In this document: piece after piece, positions 14,685 through 22,125 of the stretch
Layout of the letters: each line of letters begins with the position of its first letter
Numbering within the stretch: position 1 is the stretch's first letter
Assembly: GCA_036310185.1 (NCBI GenBank)
Contig: JAXJSH010000127.1
Coordinates: 1 to 53,371 of the forward strand
DNA: 53,371 bases
Source: JALENY01 sp036310185
Lineage (GTDB): Bacteria > Bacillota > Clostridia > Lachnospirales > Lachnospiraceae
Direction: 5' to 3'
The notes under the pieces: generated by a model
What the model was told of the DNA's origin: nothing
Seen by the model: the letters and a program-made list of their open reading frames with translations, nothing else
Databases searched by the model: none
Program-made: the position numbers and the translations under genes

Positions 14685-15449
14685 CTATTCTCCAAGATAT
14701 GCGGTGATAACCTGAGGATTGTTCAGAACCTCGGTGGTATCGCCCTGTGCCAGTACCTGACCAAAGTTTAAAACAGTCAGTTTTTCGCAGATGCCGCTTA
14801 CCAGTTTCATGTCGTGTTCGATCAGGAGAATGGTCATGTGGAATTTGTCACGGACAAAACGGATGGTATCCATCAGTTCGGCTGTCTCGTTGGGGTTCAT
14901 TCCGGCGGCCGGTTCGTCCAGAAGCAGAAGCTTCGGATCTGTGGCCAGCGCTCTGGCAATCTCCAGTTTTCTCTGTTTGCCGTAAGGCAGGTTGGAAGCC
15001 TTGTACTGTGCCTCTTTGTCCAGGTCAAAGACTTTCAGCAGTTCCATGGCTTTTTCGTCCATCTCTTTTTCCACTTTTCTGTATTTGCCCACATGGAGAA
15101 TACCTTCGATGGTGGAGTAGGGATGATGGTTGTGCAGACCGACTTTTACGTTTTCGATCACAGTCAGTTCTTTGAAAAGACGGATGTTCTGGAATGTTCT
15201 TGCGATTCCGCCTTTGTTGATTTCAATAATGCTCTTTCCGGTAATGTCCTGGCCGTCCAGGAGGATTTTTCCTGCGGTCGGTTTGTATACACCGGTCAAA
15301 AGGTTGAATACGGTGGTCTTTCCTGCACCGTTTGGGCCGATCAGTCCGTAGAGCTGCTCTTTTTCGATGCAGATATCAAATTCATTTACGGCTTTTAATC
15401 CACCGAAGGAAATACTCAGCCCTTTTACGTCTAACATTTTTTCTGCCAT
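14685..15449 (-). CDS. livG: Branched-chain amino acid ABC transporter, ATPase LivG
   Basis: A 254-aa ATPase, partner of LivF. Walker A is GPNGAGKTT, the signature is a LivG-type LPYGKQRKLEIARALAT, Walker B is LLLLDEPAAGMNP, and the switch region is LLIEHDMKLVSGIC. The C-terminal ALGE-like tail (VITAYLGE) is the usual end of this family. AAGGAGG precedes the ATG and the gap to livM is 2 bp. It should energise uptake of leucine, isoleucine and valine; a different amino acid or amide cannot be excluded for this family. Confidence 0.95.
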   Translation of the reverse strand: MAEKMLDVKGLSISFGGLKAVNEFDICIEKEQLYGLIGPNGAGKTTVFNLLTGVYKPTAGKILLDGQDITGKSIIEINKGGIARTFQNIRLFKELTVIENVKVGLHNHHPYSTIEGILHVGKYRKVEKEMDEKAMELLKVFDLDKEAQYKASNLPYGKQRKLEIARALATDPKLLLLDEPAAGMNPNETAELMDTIRFVRDKFHMTILLIEHDMKLVSGICEKLTVLNFGQVLAQGDTTEVLNNPQVITAYLGE

Positions 15450-15451
15450 GA

Positions 15452-16525
15452 TTACTGAGCCTCCTTCTTTGTTTTCTTTTTCAGTTTTGCAAATGTTCGT
15501 TCACGCCACTGGATGGCTTTCGGTGACCAGTTGAAGATCATCATAATGATGAGTACGACTGCGTAGATCAGCATACGGTAGTCTGCCAGACCACGGAGAA
15601 GTTCCGGAAGCAGTGTCAGTACAACCGCTGCGATCATGGAACCGCGCAGATTTCCGATACCGCCAAGCACCACAAATACCAGAATCATGATGGACTGGTT
15701 ATAACCGAAGTTGTTTGTGTTTGCAGTCAGGGTGGACAGGTTGTGTGCATAAAGAACACCTGCGACACCAGCTAAAGCTGCGGAGATGGTAAAGGCCATC
15801 AGTTTGTATTTTGTGATGTTGATACCAACGGATTCTGCTGCTATGCGGTTATCGCGGATCGCCATGATGGCTCGGCCGTCTCTGGACTGTACCAGACGGA
15901 TGACGATAAACAGAGTCAGCAGAAGCAAAACTGCTGCGATGGTAAAATTGGCGTCGTTTGGTGTGCCGGTGATACCCTGAGGCCCGTTTATGATGACGGT
16001 GCCGCCCGGTTCCATACCGAGGGCCATGCTGCTCTCTGTAGAAAAGTGAAATCCGCTGGAATCTTTTCCGATAAACAGAATGTTTACCAGATTTTTGATG
16101 ATTTCACCAAAGGCCAGTGTAACGATGGCAAGGTAGTCGCCTTTCAGCCGAAGTACCGGAATACCGATCAGGATACCAAAGACTGCAGCGGCAGCAGCAC
16201 CGATCAGCAGTGCAAGCAGGAAGCGGAGCGGTGCAATGGTGATGACCTCTTTCATGCATTTTGAGAAAAATGCGCTGGTAAAAGCGCCCACACACATGAA
16301 TCCGGCATGGCCAAGGCTGAGTTCCCCGAGAAAACCGACAACCAGATTCAGGGAAACGGCCAGGATTGCATAAGTACACAGCGGAACCAGCAGACCTTTC
16401 ATCAAACTGGAAAGGTTATTGGTTGAAATCAGCAGCTGTACAGCAATGTAAGCCATAACAACAATACCGTATGTGATTGCATTGCTTTTTGTCTGTTTGT
16501 TCATATTTTTTAATTTTGTCAACAT
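15452..16525 (-). CDS. livM: Branched-chain amino acid ABC transporter, permease LivM
   Basis: An approximately 357-aa permease with 8-10 membrane segments. Family segments are LNLVVGFLGELSLGHAGFMCVGAF, VLRLKGDYLAIVTLAFGEIIKNL (the cytoplasmic coupling helix), and GRAIMAIRDNRIAAESVGIN. The C-terminal tail is basic. Two starts are possible: the ATG at 16525, with AGGTGG 5 nt upstream, which I prefer; or a GTG at 16534 directly after the livH stop codon, with a weaker site. It forms the transmembrane channel with LivH. Confidence 0.93.
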   Translation of the reverse strand: MLTKLKNMNKQTKSNAITYGIVVMAYIAVQLLISTNNLSSLMKGLLVPLCTYAILAVSLNLVVGFLGELSLGHAGFMCVGAFTSAFFSKCMKEVITIAPLRFLLALLIGAAAAAVFGILIGIPVLRLKGDYLAIVTLAFGEIIKNLVNILFIGKDSSGFHFSTESSMALGMEPGGTVIINGPQGITGTPNDANFTIAAVLLLLTLFIVIRLVQSRDGRAIMAIRDNRIAAESVGINITKYKLMAFTISAALAGVAGVLYAHNLSTLTANTNNFGYNQSIMILVFVVLGGIGNLRGSMIAAVVLTLLPELLRGLADYRMLIYAVVLIIMMIFNWSPKAIQWRERTFAKLKKKTKKEAQ

Positions 16526-16534
16526 ATTCGCCAC

Positions 16535-17419
16535 CTACACTTTCTCCTGAATATTTTTACCGAGAAGTCCGGTAGGTTTCACCAGTAATACAATGATCAG
16601 AACGGCAAATACGATTGCGTCTGCCATCTGGGAAGAAATATAGGCCTTGCCCAGGATCTCGATGATACCCAGCAGAATGCCGCCGATAAATGCCCCCGGA
16701 ATGGAACCGATGCCGCCGAATACGGCTGCAACGAATGCCTTGATACCCGGCATGGCACCCGTGTATGGTGTAAGGCTGGGATATGCAGAACACAAAAGCA
16801 TACCTGCGATGGCGGCCAGAGCGGAACCGATGGCAAAGGTAAGGGCGATGGTTCCGTTTACGTTGATTCCCATCAGCTGAGCAGCGCCCCGGTCTTCGGA
16901 AACGGCACGCATGGCCTGTCCCTGTTTTGTTTTCTGAACGAATAAAGTCAGGCAGACCATAATGATGATACATGCCACGATCGTGACAATGGTCTCACCG
17001 GAGATATTCAGCGCACCGTCTGCCAGGGAAATACCTTCCCATGAAATTGCGGACGGGAAAGACTGGGCATTTGCCCCGAAAATTAAAAGAGCCACGTTCT
17101 GAAGCAGATAGCTGACACCGATGGCGGTGATCAGTACTGCCAGATTGGAAGTGGCATTGCGCAGCGGGCGGTAAGCGATCCGCTCCACTGTGACACCCAG
17201 GACCGTACATACAATAACGGCAATCAAAATGGCCAGGAGTGGGTTCAGGCCTGCTTTTGTCATACTCATGAGTACGACGTAGGCGCCGATCATGATAACG
17301 TCGCCGTGTGCAAAGTTCAGCATTTTGGCGATACCGTATACCATGGTGTATCCCAGCGCGATGATTGCGTATACGCTTCCCAGGCTTATTCCGTTGATTA
17401 AGTAAGAAATAAAACTCAT
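16535..17419 (-). CDS. livH: Branched-chain amino acid ABC transporter, permease LivH
   Basis: A 294-aa permease starting MSFISYLINGISLGSVYAIIALGYTMVYG, the usual LivH N-terminus, followed by LNFAHGDVIMIGAYV. The ATPase-coupling region AMRAVSEDRGAAQLMGIN and the late segment FGGIGSIPGAFIGGILLGIIE are also typical. About eight membrane segments are evident. It is the first gene after an internal promoter at about 17560 and is separated from livK by 228 bp holding a terminator and that promoter. A GAGAGG lies upstream of the ATG. Confidence 0.95.
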   Translation of the reverse strand: MSFISYLINGISLGSVYAIIALGYTMVYGIAKMLNFAHGDVIMIGAYVVLMSMTKAGLNPLLAILIAVIVCTVLGVTVERIAYRPLRNATSNLAVLITAIGVSYLLQNVALLIFGANAQSFPSAISWEGISLADGALNISGETIVTIVACIIIMVCLTLFVQKTKQGQAMRAVSEDRGAAQLMGINVNGTIALTFAIGSALAAIAGMLLCSAYPSLTPYTGAMPGIKAFVAAVFGGIGSIPGAFIGGILLGIIEILGKAYISSQMADAIVFAVLIIVLLVKPTGLLGKNIQEKV

Positions 17420-17533
17420 ATGCGTATCCTCTCATCTAAAATAATATTTATACTGTATACCATTTTCGTGTCGTGTCAGAACACAATTATGCGCGTATGG
17501 CGGACACGAAAAAGGTAATAGTCATATGGGCAT

Positions 17534-17563
17534 ATTATACCATAAAGGGAGATTTTATATCAA
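17534..17563 (-). promoter_or_regulatory. Internal promoter of livHMGF
   Basis: On the minus strand TTGATA (17563-17558) and a perfect TATAAT (17539-17534) are spaced 18 bp. It lies after the livK terminator and about 115 bp before livH. It would let the permease-ATPase genes be transcribed independently of livK. Confidence 0.6.
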
Positions 17564-17605
17564 CAAGCAATAGAGGTCTTAATGTCAAAATAACCAATAA
17601 AATCG

Positions 17606-17637
17606 CAAAAAAAGGGCTGCTCTGCAGCAACCCTTTT
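17606..17637 (-). terminator. Terminator between livK and livH
   Basis: On the minus strand AAAAGGGTTGCT / AGCAGCCCTTTT (one G-T pair, 4-nt loop) is followed by a T run. It lies 11 bp after the livK stop codon. Partial read-through would give more binding protein than permease. Confidence 0.8.
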
Positions 17638-17647
17638 GTCTCTGTCA

Positions 17648-18829
17648 TTACATTACTTTGTATTCGCCGTTTTCGATTACAACCGCTTTTGCCTCTTTGC
17701 TCGGCTCACCGTCTTCAGACCATGTGATTCCGCTTCCGGTCAGACCGTCGATGCTGATCTCTGTCATGGCATCTTTCATAGCGTCGCACATATCAGATAC
17801 GCTCATATCCGGGGTGATACCGGCTTTTTCAGCAGCCGCTTTGATTGCATATACACAGTCATAAGCATCTGCAGCAAACTGGATCGGTGCCTCACCGTAT
17901 GCGTCTTCATATGCTGCAACGAATGCCTGTGTAGCTTCGTCTTCTGCACCAGCGGTGAACGGTGTCAGGAGCATAGCGCCTTCTGCAAGGCCTGCATCGA
18001 AGTTTTCCACATCAAGGATACCGTCAAGACCATCACAGCCGAAGAAGGACGGTTTGTAACCCATTTTGTTTGCCTGTGTCAGGATCAGAGAAGCTTCCTG
18101 ATAGTAGATCGGCAGGAATACCATTTCAGCGCCGGCATCTTTTGCTTTCTGCAGCTGTACGGTAAAGTCTGTTTTGCTGTCTGCGGTAAATGCTTCGGCA
18201 GCTACGATTTCAAACGGCTGATTTTCAGCTTCAGCAGCGAAGTTTGCGTAGATACCGGAAGAGTATACGTCAGAGCTGTCATAGATAACAGCTACTTTTT
18301 CAGCAAGTTCGTTTTCACCGATATATTTTGCGGACTCAGTACCCTGGCTCGGGTCAGAGAAACAGATACGGAACGCGTTGTCATACTGGATACTTTCTAC
18401 TGCAGTAGCAGAAGGTGTCAGCTGGAACAGGTTATCTTCGTGGGATTTTTCAACAACTGCGGTACATGGTGCGGATGTTGTGGTACCGATCAGCATCTGC
18501 ATGCCCCAGTCTTTCAGAGTGTTGTAAGCGTTAACCGCTTTTTCTGCATTGTGTTCATCGTCTTCGAATTTGTATTCGATCATTACACCGTTGATACCGC
18601 CTGCAGCGTTGATCTCATCAACTGCAAGCTGGATACCGTTTTTAACTGCGAGACCGTATGCTGCAGCACCGCCGGTAGAAGGTCCGATACCACCGATCTT
18701 GAATGTTTCGGCACCTGTTGAACTGTCATTTGATGATGTGCCCTCATCTTTACTTCCGCAGGCTGCAAATGATGAAACTACAAGTGCAGAAGCAAGTACA
18801 AGGCTTACAAATTTTGTAAACTTTTTCAT
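17648..18829 (-). CDS. livK: Branched-chain amino acid ABC transporter, substrate-binding lipoprotein LivK
   Basis: A 393-aa extracellular solute-binding protein of type I periplasmic-binding fold. The N-terminus is a lipoprotein signal (VLASALVVSSFAAC, lipobox cysteine near residue 24) followed by a Ser/Thr/Asp-rich tether. The mature part shows GGIGPSTGGAAAYGLAVKNGIQLAVDEINAAGG and the ligand-site segment MLIGTTTSAPCTAV, both typical of LivK. It captures the amino acid and delivers it to LivHM. I chose the ATG at 18829, 10 nt after AGGAGG; an ATG at 18838 is only 1 nt from it. Its promoter and a leader hairpin lie upstream; a terminator follows. Confidence 0.94.
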   Translation of the reverse strand: MKKFTKFVSLVLASALVVSSFAACGSKDEGTSSNDSSTGAETFKIGGIGPSTGGAAAYGLAVKNGIQLAVDEINAAGGINGVMIEYKFEDDEHNAEKAVNAYNTLKDWGMQMLIGTTTSAPCTAVVEKSHEDNLFQLTPSATAVESIQYDNAFRICFSDPSQGTESAKYIGENELAEKVAVIYDSSDVYSSGIYANFAAEAENQPFEIVAAEAFTADSKTDFTVQLQKAKDAGAEMVFLPIYYQEASLILTQANKMGYKPSFFGCDGLDGILDVENFDAGLAEGAMLLTPFTAGAEDEATQAFVAAYEDAYGEAPIQFAADAYDCVYAIKAAAEKAGITPDMSVSDMCDAMKDAMTEISIDGLTGSGITWSEDGEPSKEAKAVVIENGEYKVM

Positions 18830-18861
18830 AAAACTCATTCCTCCTTTTTCTATCTGTACAC

Positions 18862-18900
18862 AAAAAGCACTTGACCCGGATTAACATATCAGTGCTTTTT
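18862..18900 (-). terminator. Terminator-like hairpin in the livK leader
   Basis: On the minus strand AAAAAGCACT pairs with AGTGCTTTTT across a 19-nt loop, and ends in U5. It begins about 10 nt after the predicted livK transcription start and ends before the ribosome site. It could be an attenuator or a 5' stabilising hairpin. I see no leader peptide or T-box sequence with it. Confidence 0.45.
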
Positions 18901-18916
18901 ATGAAAGATTAAATTG

Positions 18917-18945
18917 ATACTACTCTTTTGGAACTGCTTTGTCAA
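18917..18945 (-). promoter_or_regulatory. livK promoter
   Basis: On the minus strand a perfect -35 TTGACA (18945-18940) and TAGTAT (18922-18917) are spaced 17 bp, placing the start near 18910. Confidence 0.7.
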
Positions 18946-18972
18946 GAAAAAACAGTCATTTTCCGCCTGTAA

Positions 18973-20343
18973 TCAACGGTTCCGGAGGGCTTCAACAATT
19001 TTATCAAAGTGCATATAATGGGAGGCCTTGACCAGAAGGGTATCATTTTTATGAATCAGTTCCGGCAGCTTTTCCATTAACTGGTCGATGGCGGAAAAAT
19101 GCTCCACGTACATGTCCTGGCTGACGGAGCGGACTCCGGCTGCCAGATTTTCACATAAGGGGCCAACGCAGATGACACCGTCGATATGGAGTGTACCGGC
19201 ATGTGCACCCACATCAAAATGCATTTTAGCTTCCTCTTCGCCCAGTTCGCCCATATCGCCGAGAATGGCGATTTTTCGTCCAAGGCCATCCTGAAGTACA
19301 TTCAGAGAGGACTTCATGGAGACCGGATTGGCATTGTAGCAGTCGTCGATGACGGTGAGATCATCGGTTTCTATAATATGGAAACGTCCGCTTAAGGACT
19401 GCAGACTTTCGATCCCTTTTTTGATTTCATCGGTGGTCAGCCCGTAGATGGTTCCCACGGCGGTTCCGGCCAGGGCATTGTAAACCATGTGGCGGCCAGG
19501 AATCGGAATCAGGACTTCGAAGGAATCGGACGGTGTGTGGATGCGGCATTTTGTGCCTTTCAGCCCGCAGCTTTGGATTTCATCGGCATAAAAATCATGT
19601 TTGGCATCAAGACCGAAAAACAGTGGCTTTTGACCATTTACTTCGGATATGGTAATCAGTTTGTCATCATCACCGTTTAGGATGGCGCGGCCGTCTTCTT
19701 TTAAATAGTCGAAGACTTCTGTTTTTGCCTTTAATACACCGTCACGGTCAATCAGGTATTCCAGATGGCACTGGCCGATGTTGGTGATGACGCTGGTATT
19801 CGGTTTTGCGATTTTGGCCAGACGGCTCATTTCGCCGAAATGGTTGATGCCCATTTCCAGTACGGCGATTTCGTGTTCGTCACGGAGACGGAATACCGTG
19901 AGAGGAAGGCCAAGTTCGTTGTTGAAATTCCCCAGGGTTTTTAAGGTGTTATAGTGCTGGGACAAAACGGATGCGATCATTTCTTTGGTGCTGGTTTTGC
20001 CTACGCTGCCGGTGATGCCGATGACCGGGATATTCAGCTGTTCCAGATAAAACTCGGCGATGTCTTTTACCGCCTGAAGACTGGATTTTACCAGAATATA
20101 GGGATGTGCGGCTTCCGGCAGTTCCACTTCGGAGAGGGTGGCCAGAGCGCCGGCTTCCATGACGGCCGGAATAAATTTGTGTCCGTCTACACGTTCGCCC
20201 TTAATCGGGACGAAGAGAGAGCCGGATTCTACGGTGCGGCTGTCGGTGGTAATGGATGTAACCTGGGTATCTGCTGTGCTTTCACAGTGGAAACAGATTC
20301 CGCCGCAGGCAGCAGCAATGTTGGTAAGCGTTAGATTTTTCAT
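18973..20343 (-). CDS. murF: UDP-N-acetylmuramoyl-tripeptide--D-alanyl-D-alanine ligase MurF
   Basis: A 456-aa cytosolic Mur ligase that adds D-Ala-D-Ala to the UDP-MurNAc-tripeptide, the last cytoplasmic step of the peptidoglycan precursor. The N-terminal domain has the VPIKGERVDGHKFI block. The ATP-binding loop is GITGSVGKTSTKEMI. EMGINHFGEMSRLAKI and TNIGQCHLEYL are MurF hallmarks, and the C-terminal domain carries IDDCYNANPVSMKSSL. I chose the ATG at 20343, with GGGGAGA 6 nt upstream; an upstream ATG at 20367 has no such site. It follows ddl, whose product is its substrate dipeptide, separated by 105 bp that hold a palindromic repeat. Confidence 0.96.
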   Translation of the reverse strand: MKNLTLTNIAAACGGICFHCESTADTQVTSITTDSRTVESGSLFVPIKGERVDGHKFIPAVMEAGALATLSEVELPEAAHPYILVKSSLQAVKDIAEFYLEQLNIPVIGITGSVGKTSTKEMIASVLSQHYNTLKTLGNFNNELGLPLTVFRLRDEHEIAVLEMGINHFGEMSRLAKIAKPNTSVITNIGQCHLEYLIDRDGVLKAKTEVFDYLKEDGRAILNGDDDKLITISEVNGQKPLFFGLDAKHDFYADEIQSCGLKGTKCRIHTPSDSFEVLIPIPGRHMVYNALAGTAVGTIYGLTTDEIKKGIESLQSLSGRFHIIETDDLTVIDDCYNANPVSMKSSLNVLQDGLGRKIAILGDMGELGEEEAKMHFDVGAHAGTLHIDGVICVGPLCENLAAGVRSVSQDMYVEHFSAIDQLMEKLPELIHKNDTLLVKASHYMHFDKIVEALRNR

Positions 20344-20371
20344 GATATTCTCCCCATTAATCAGCATTTTT

Positions 20372-20448
20372 GTAATTATTCAGAAGGTGCCATTCCCAAA
20401 ATGGCAGAATGGATTTATTCGTTAAAACAAAACCTTCCGAACCATTAC
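20372..20448. repeat. Palindromic dispersed element, copy 2
   Basis: The left arm GTAATTATTCAGAAGGTG (20372-20389) matches the reverse complement of the right arm AACCTTCCGAACCATTAC (20431-20448) at 14 of 18 positions. An inner hairpin TGCCATT-CCCAA-AATGGCA (20388-20406) lies in the left half. The right arm abuts the ddl stop codon exactly. Related arms occur at 13231-13331 and 36148-36168. Confidence 0.6.
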
Positions 20449-21483
20449 CTATTTTTTATATTTATCCAGAGATACCCGGATCAGTTCTTCACATAAGGTC
20501 GGGAAATCCATGCCAAGTGCAGCGGCTTCCTGAGGAAGAAGGCTGGTAGGCGTCATACCCGGCAGGCTGTTTGCTTCCAGACAATAGAGGTCTTCGTTTT
20601 CGTTCATCAGGAAGTCCAGACGGCCGTAGGAGTCCATGCCAAGTGCTTTGAAGCCCTTTTGCGCATATTCCTGCATTTTTCTTGTGATATCTTCCGGCAG
20701 ATTGGCCGGGCAGGTTTCGATGGTGCTGCCTGCTTTGTATTTGTTTTCGTAGTTGTAAAAGCCTTCAAGGGGTGCGATTTCAATGACCGGGAGTGCTTTT
20801 CCGTTGATGACGCCCACGGAGAACTCACGGCCGTGGATGTAATCTTCCACAACGATTTCATCTTCATAGGAAAAGGCGGCTTCCAGTGCTTTTTCGTAAT
20901 CTTTCTGGTTGTCCACGATGGAGACACCGATGGAGGAACCGCCGCAGCATGGTTTTACTACAACCGGAAACTTCATGGTGTAGGCGGACAGTTCTTTTTT
21001 GTGTTTGTTCTTTTTCAGGGTGATTCCGCGGGGGGTCGGTACCTGAGCTGCATTCAGGATAACTTTTGTCAGCCCTTTGTCCATGCAGATCGCGCTGCTT
21101 AAGTAATCGGTTCCGGTGTATTTGATATGGAACAGGTCAAATGTGGCCTGAACTTTTCCGTTTTCTCCGTCTTCTCCGTGCAGTGCCAGGAAAACCATGT
21201 CGGCGGATTTGCACAGTTCGATCACGTTTGCGCCGAAAAAGTCTTTTTTCCCTCTTAAAGCATCCACCTGATCATTGAAACTGCGGATGTATTCTGCCTC
21301 TGCATCCACGTCATATACTTCCGGAAATGCTTCGGACAAATTTACATTTTCTTTTCCAAAGTAGACATCCACAAGGATGGCGCGGTGGGATTTTGCGCGC
21401 AGGGCCTTGCATACGCCGATTCCGGATACGATAGATACGTCACGTTCTGTACTGATTCCTCCAGCTAAAACTACAATATTCAT
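20449..21483 (-). CDS. ddl: D-alanine--D-alanine ligase
   Basis: A 344-aa ATP-grasp ligase that joins two D-alanines for peptidoglycan. The N-terminal MNIVVLAGGISTERDVSIVSG holds the substrate-binding Glu. LALHGEDGENGKVQATFDLFHIKYTGTDYLSSA gives the HG-E-G signature, PVVKPCCGGSSIGVSIV is the ATP-grasp loop, and ANSLPGMTPTSLLPQ is the C-terminal metal site with its Glu-Asn-Pro-like segment. The protein is slightly shorter and more divergent than the E. coli DdlB type but has all core motifs. Encoded directly upstream of murF on the same strand, so the two form a peptidoglycan pair under the promoter at 21533-21561. Confidence 0.93.
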   Translation of the reverse strand: MNIVVLAGGISTERDVSIVSGIGVCKALRAKSHRAILVDVYFGKENVNLSEAFPEVYDVDAEAEYIRSFNDQVDALRGKKDFFGANVIELCKSADMVFLALHGEDGENGKVQATFDLFHIKYTGTDYLSSAICMDKGLTKVILNAAQVPTPRGITLKKNKHKKELSAYTMKFPVVVKPCCGGSSIGVSIVDNQKDYEKALEAAFSYEDEIVVEDYIHGREFSVGVINGKALPVIEIAPLEGFYNYENKYKAGSTIETCPANLPEDITRKMQEYAQKGFKALGMDSYGRLDFLMNENEDLYCLEANSLPGMTPTSLLPQEAAALGMDFPTLCEELIRVSLDKYKK

Positions 21484-21532
21484 AATGGATACTCCTTATC
21501 TTTGTATTTAAAAAGTGAATGATTCTCCGTTA

Positions 21533-21561
21533 ATACTATACAATTCCAAAGTGTTTGTCAA
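21533..21561 (-). promoter_or_regulatory. ddl-murF promoter
   Basis: On the minus strand a perfect -35 TTGACA (21561-21556) and TAGTAT (21538-21533) are spaced 17 bp, about 50 bp before the ddl start. Confidence 0.7.
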
Positions 21562-21575
21562 TGACGCGGGCGGGC

Positions 21576-21604
21576 TCATTTTTTTGCGTCGTCCCTCATA
21601 TAGT
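21576..21604 (+). promoter_or_regulatory. Possible sigma-E-type sporulation promoter
   Basis: TCATTTT (21576-21582) and CATATAGT (21597-21604) with a 14-bp spacer resemble the Bacillus/Clostridium sigma-E pattern (KMATATT, 14-15 bp, CATACAAT). It precedes a lipoprotein gene and sipL; sipL in Clostridioides difficile is a mother-cell gene. No good sigma-A promoter is visible here on this strand. Confidence 0.4.
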
Positions 21605-21633
21605 AATAAAAAGTACAAGGACGGAGTCTGTCT

Positions 21634-22032
21634 ATGAAAAAAATCTGTTTACTGCTTGCGGCTGTACTTTTGCTGGCGGGGTGTTCCATCAGCAAAGTGG
21701 AAAATATCCGGGTGAAGGATCTGGACTACACGGTGGTAAATGAGGAAGATATTCCACAGGAGCTGGCAGAAAAGATGGAGGAGCGAAAAGAACAGCCCTA
21801 TCAGTTTTCCCTGGAAAGCGAAGGGTATCTGTATGTGGCGCGCGGATATGGTGCCCAGGAAACCGGGGGTTACAGCGTAGTAGTATCCGATCTGTATCTG
21901 GGTGAGGGAGCAATTTATATTCAGACGGATCTGAAAGGACCGCGGACCGCGGCGGAGGAACTGCCGGGCACTTCGTATCCGCATATTGTGCTGAAGCTGG
22001 AAGGACGGTCGGAACCAGTGATTTTTCAGTAA
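21634..22032 (+). CDS. PrcB-like C-terminal domain lipoprotein
   Basis: A 132-aa exported lipoprotein. The signal ends in LLLAGC with the lipid-attachment Cys near residue 17. The rest is a small beta-rich domain resembling the PrcB C-terminal domain: SEGYLYVARGYGAQETGGYSVVVSDLYLGEGAIYIQTDLKGP, then a closing strand (YPHIVLKLEGRSEPVIFQ). PrcB is named for an inhibitor of a spirochaete protease complex, but most members have no known role. GGACGGAG lies about 9 nt before the ATG. The gene precedes sipL by 93 bp and may share a sporulation promoter, which would place it at the forespore outer membrane; that is inference. Confidence 0.72.
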   Translation: MKKICLLLAAVLLLAGCSISKVENIRVKDLDYTVVNEEDIPQELAEKMEERKEQPYQFSLESEGYLYVARGYGAQETGGYSVVVSDLYLGEGAIYIQTDLKGPRTAAEELPGTSYPHIVLKLEGRSEPVIFQ

Positions 22033-22125
22033 ATCCGACTTGAAGGAAAATCTGCATGGGGAAAAAGCGGCGTACAAAAGAGAGAATTTTTATTGATTTT
22101 ATTAAGAATGCAGGAGGGGATTCGT

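Noticed and set aside
17636..18721. A 361-codon plus-strand open frame opposite livK
   Set aside because: Cys/Phe-rich composition, no ribosome site, no family resemblance; it is the antisense shadow of the well-supported livK.
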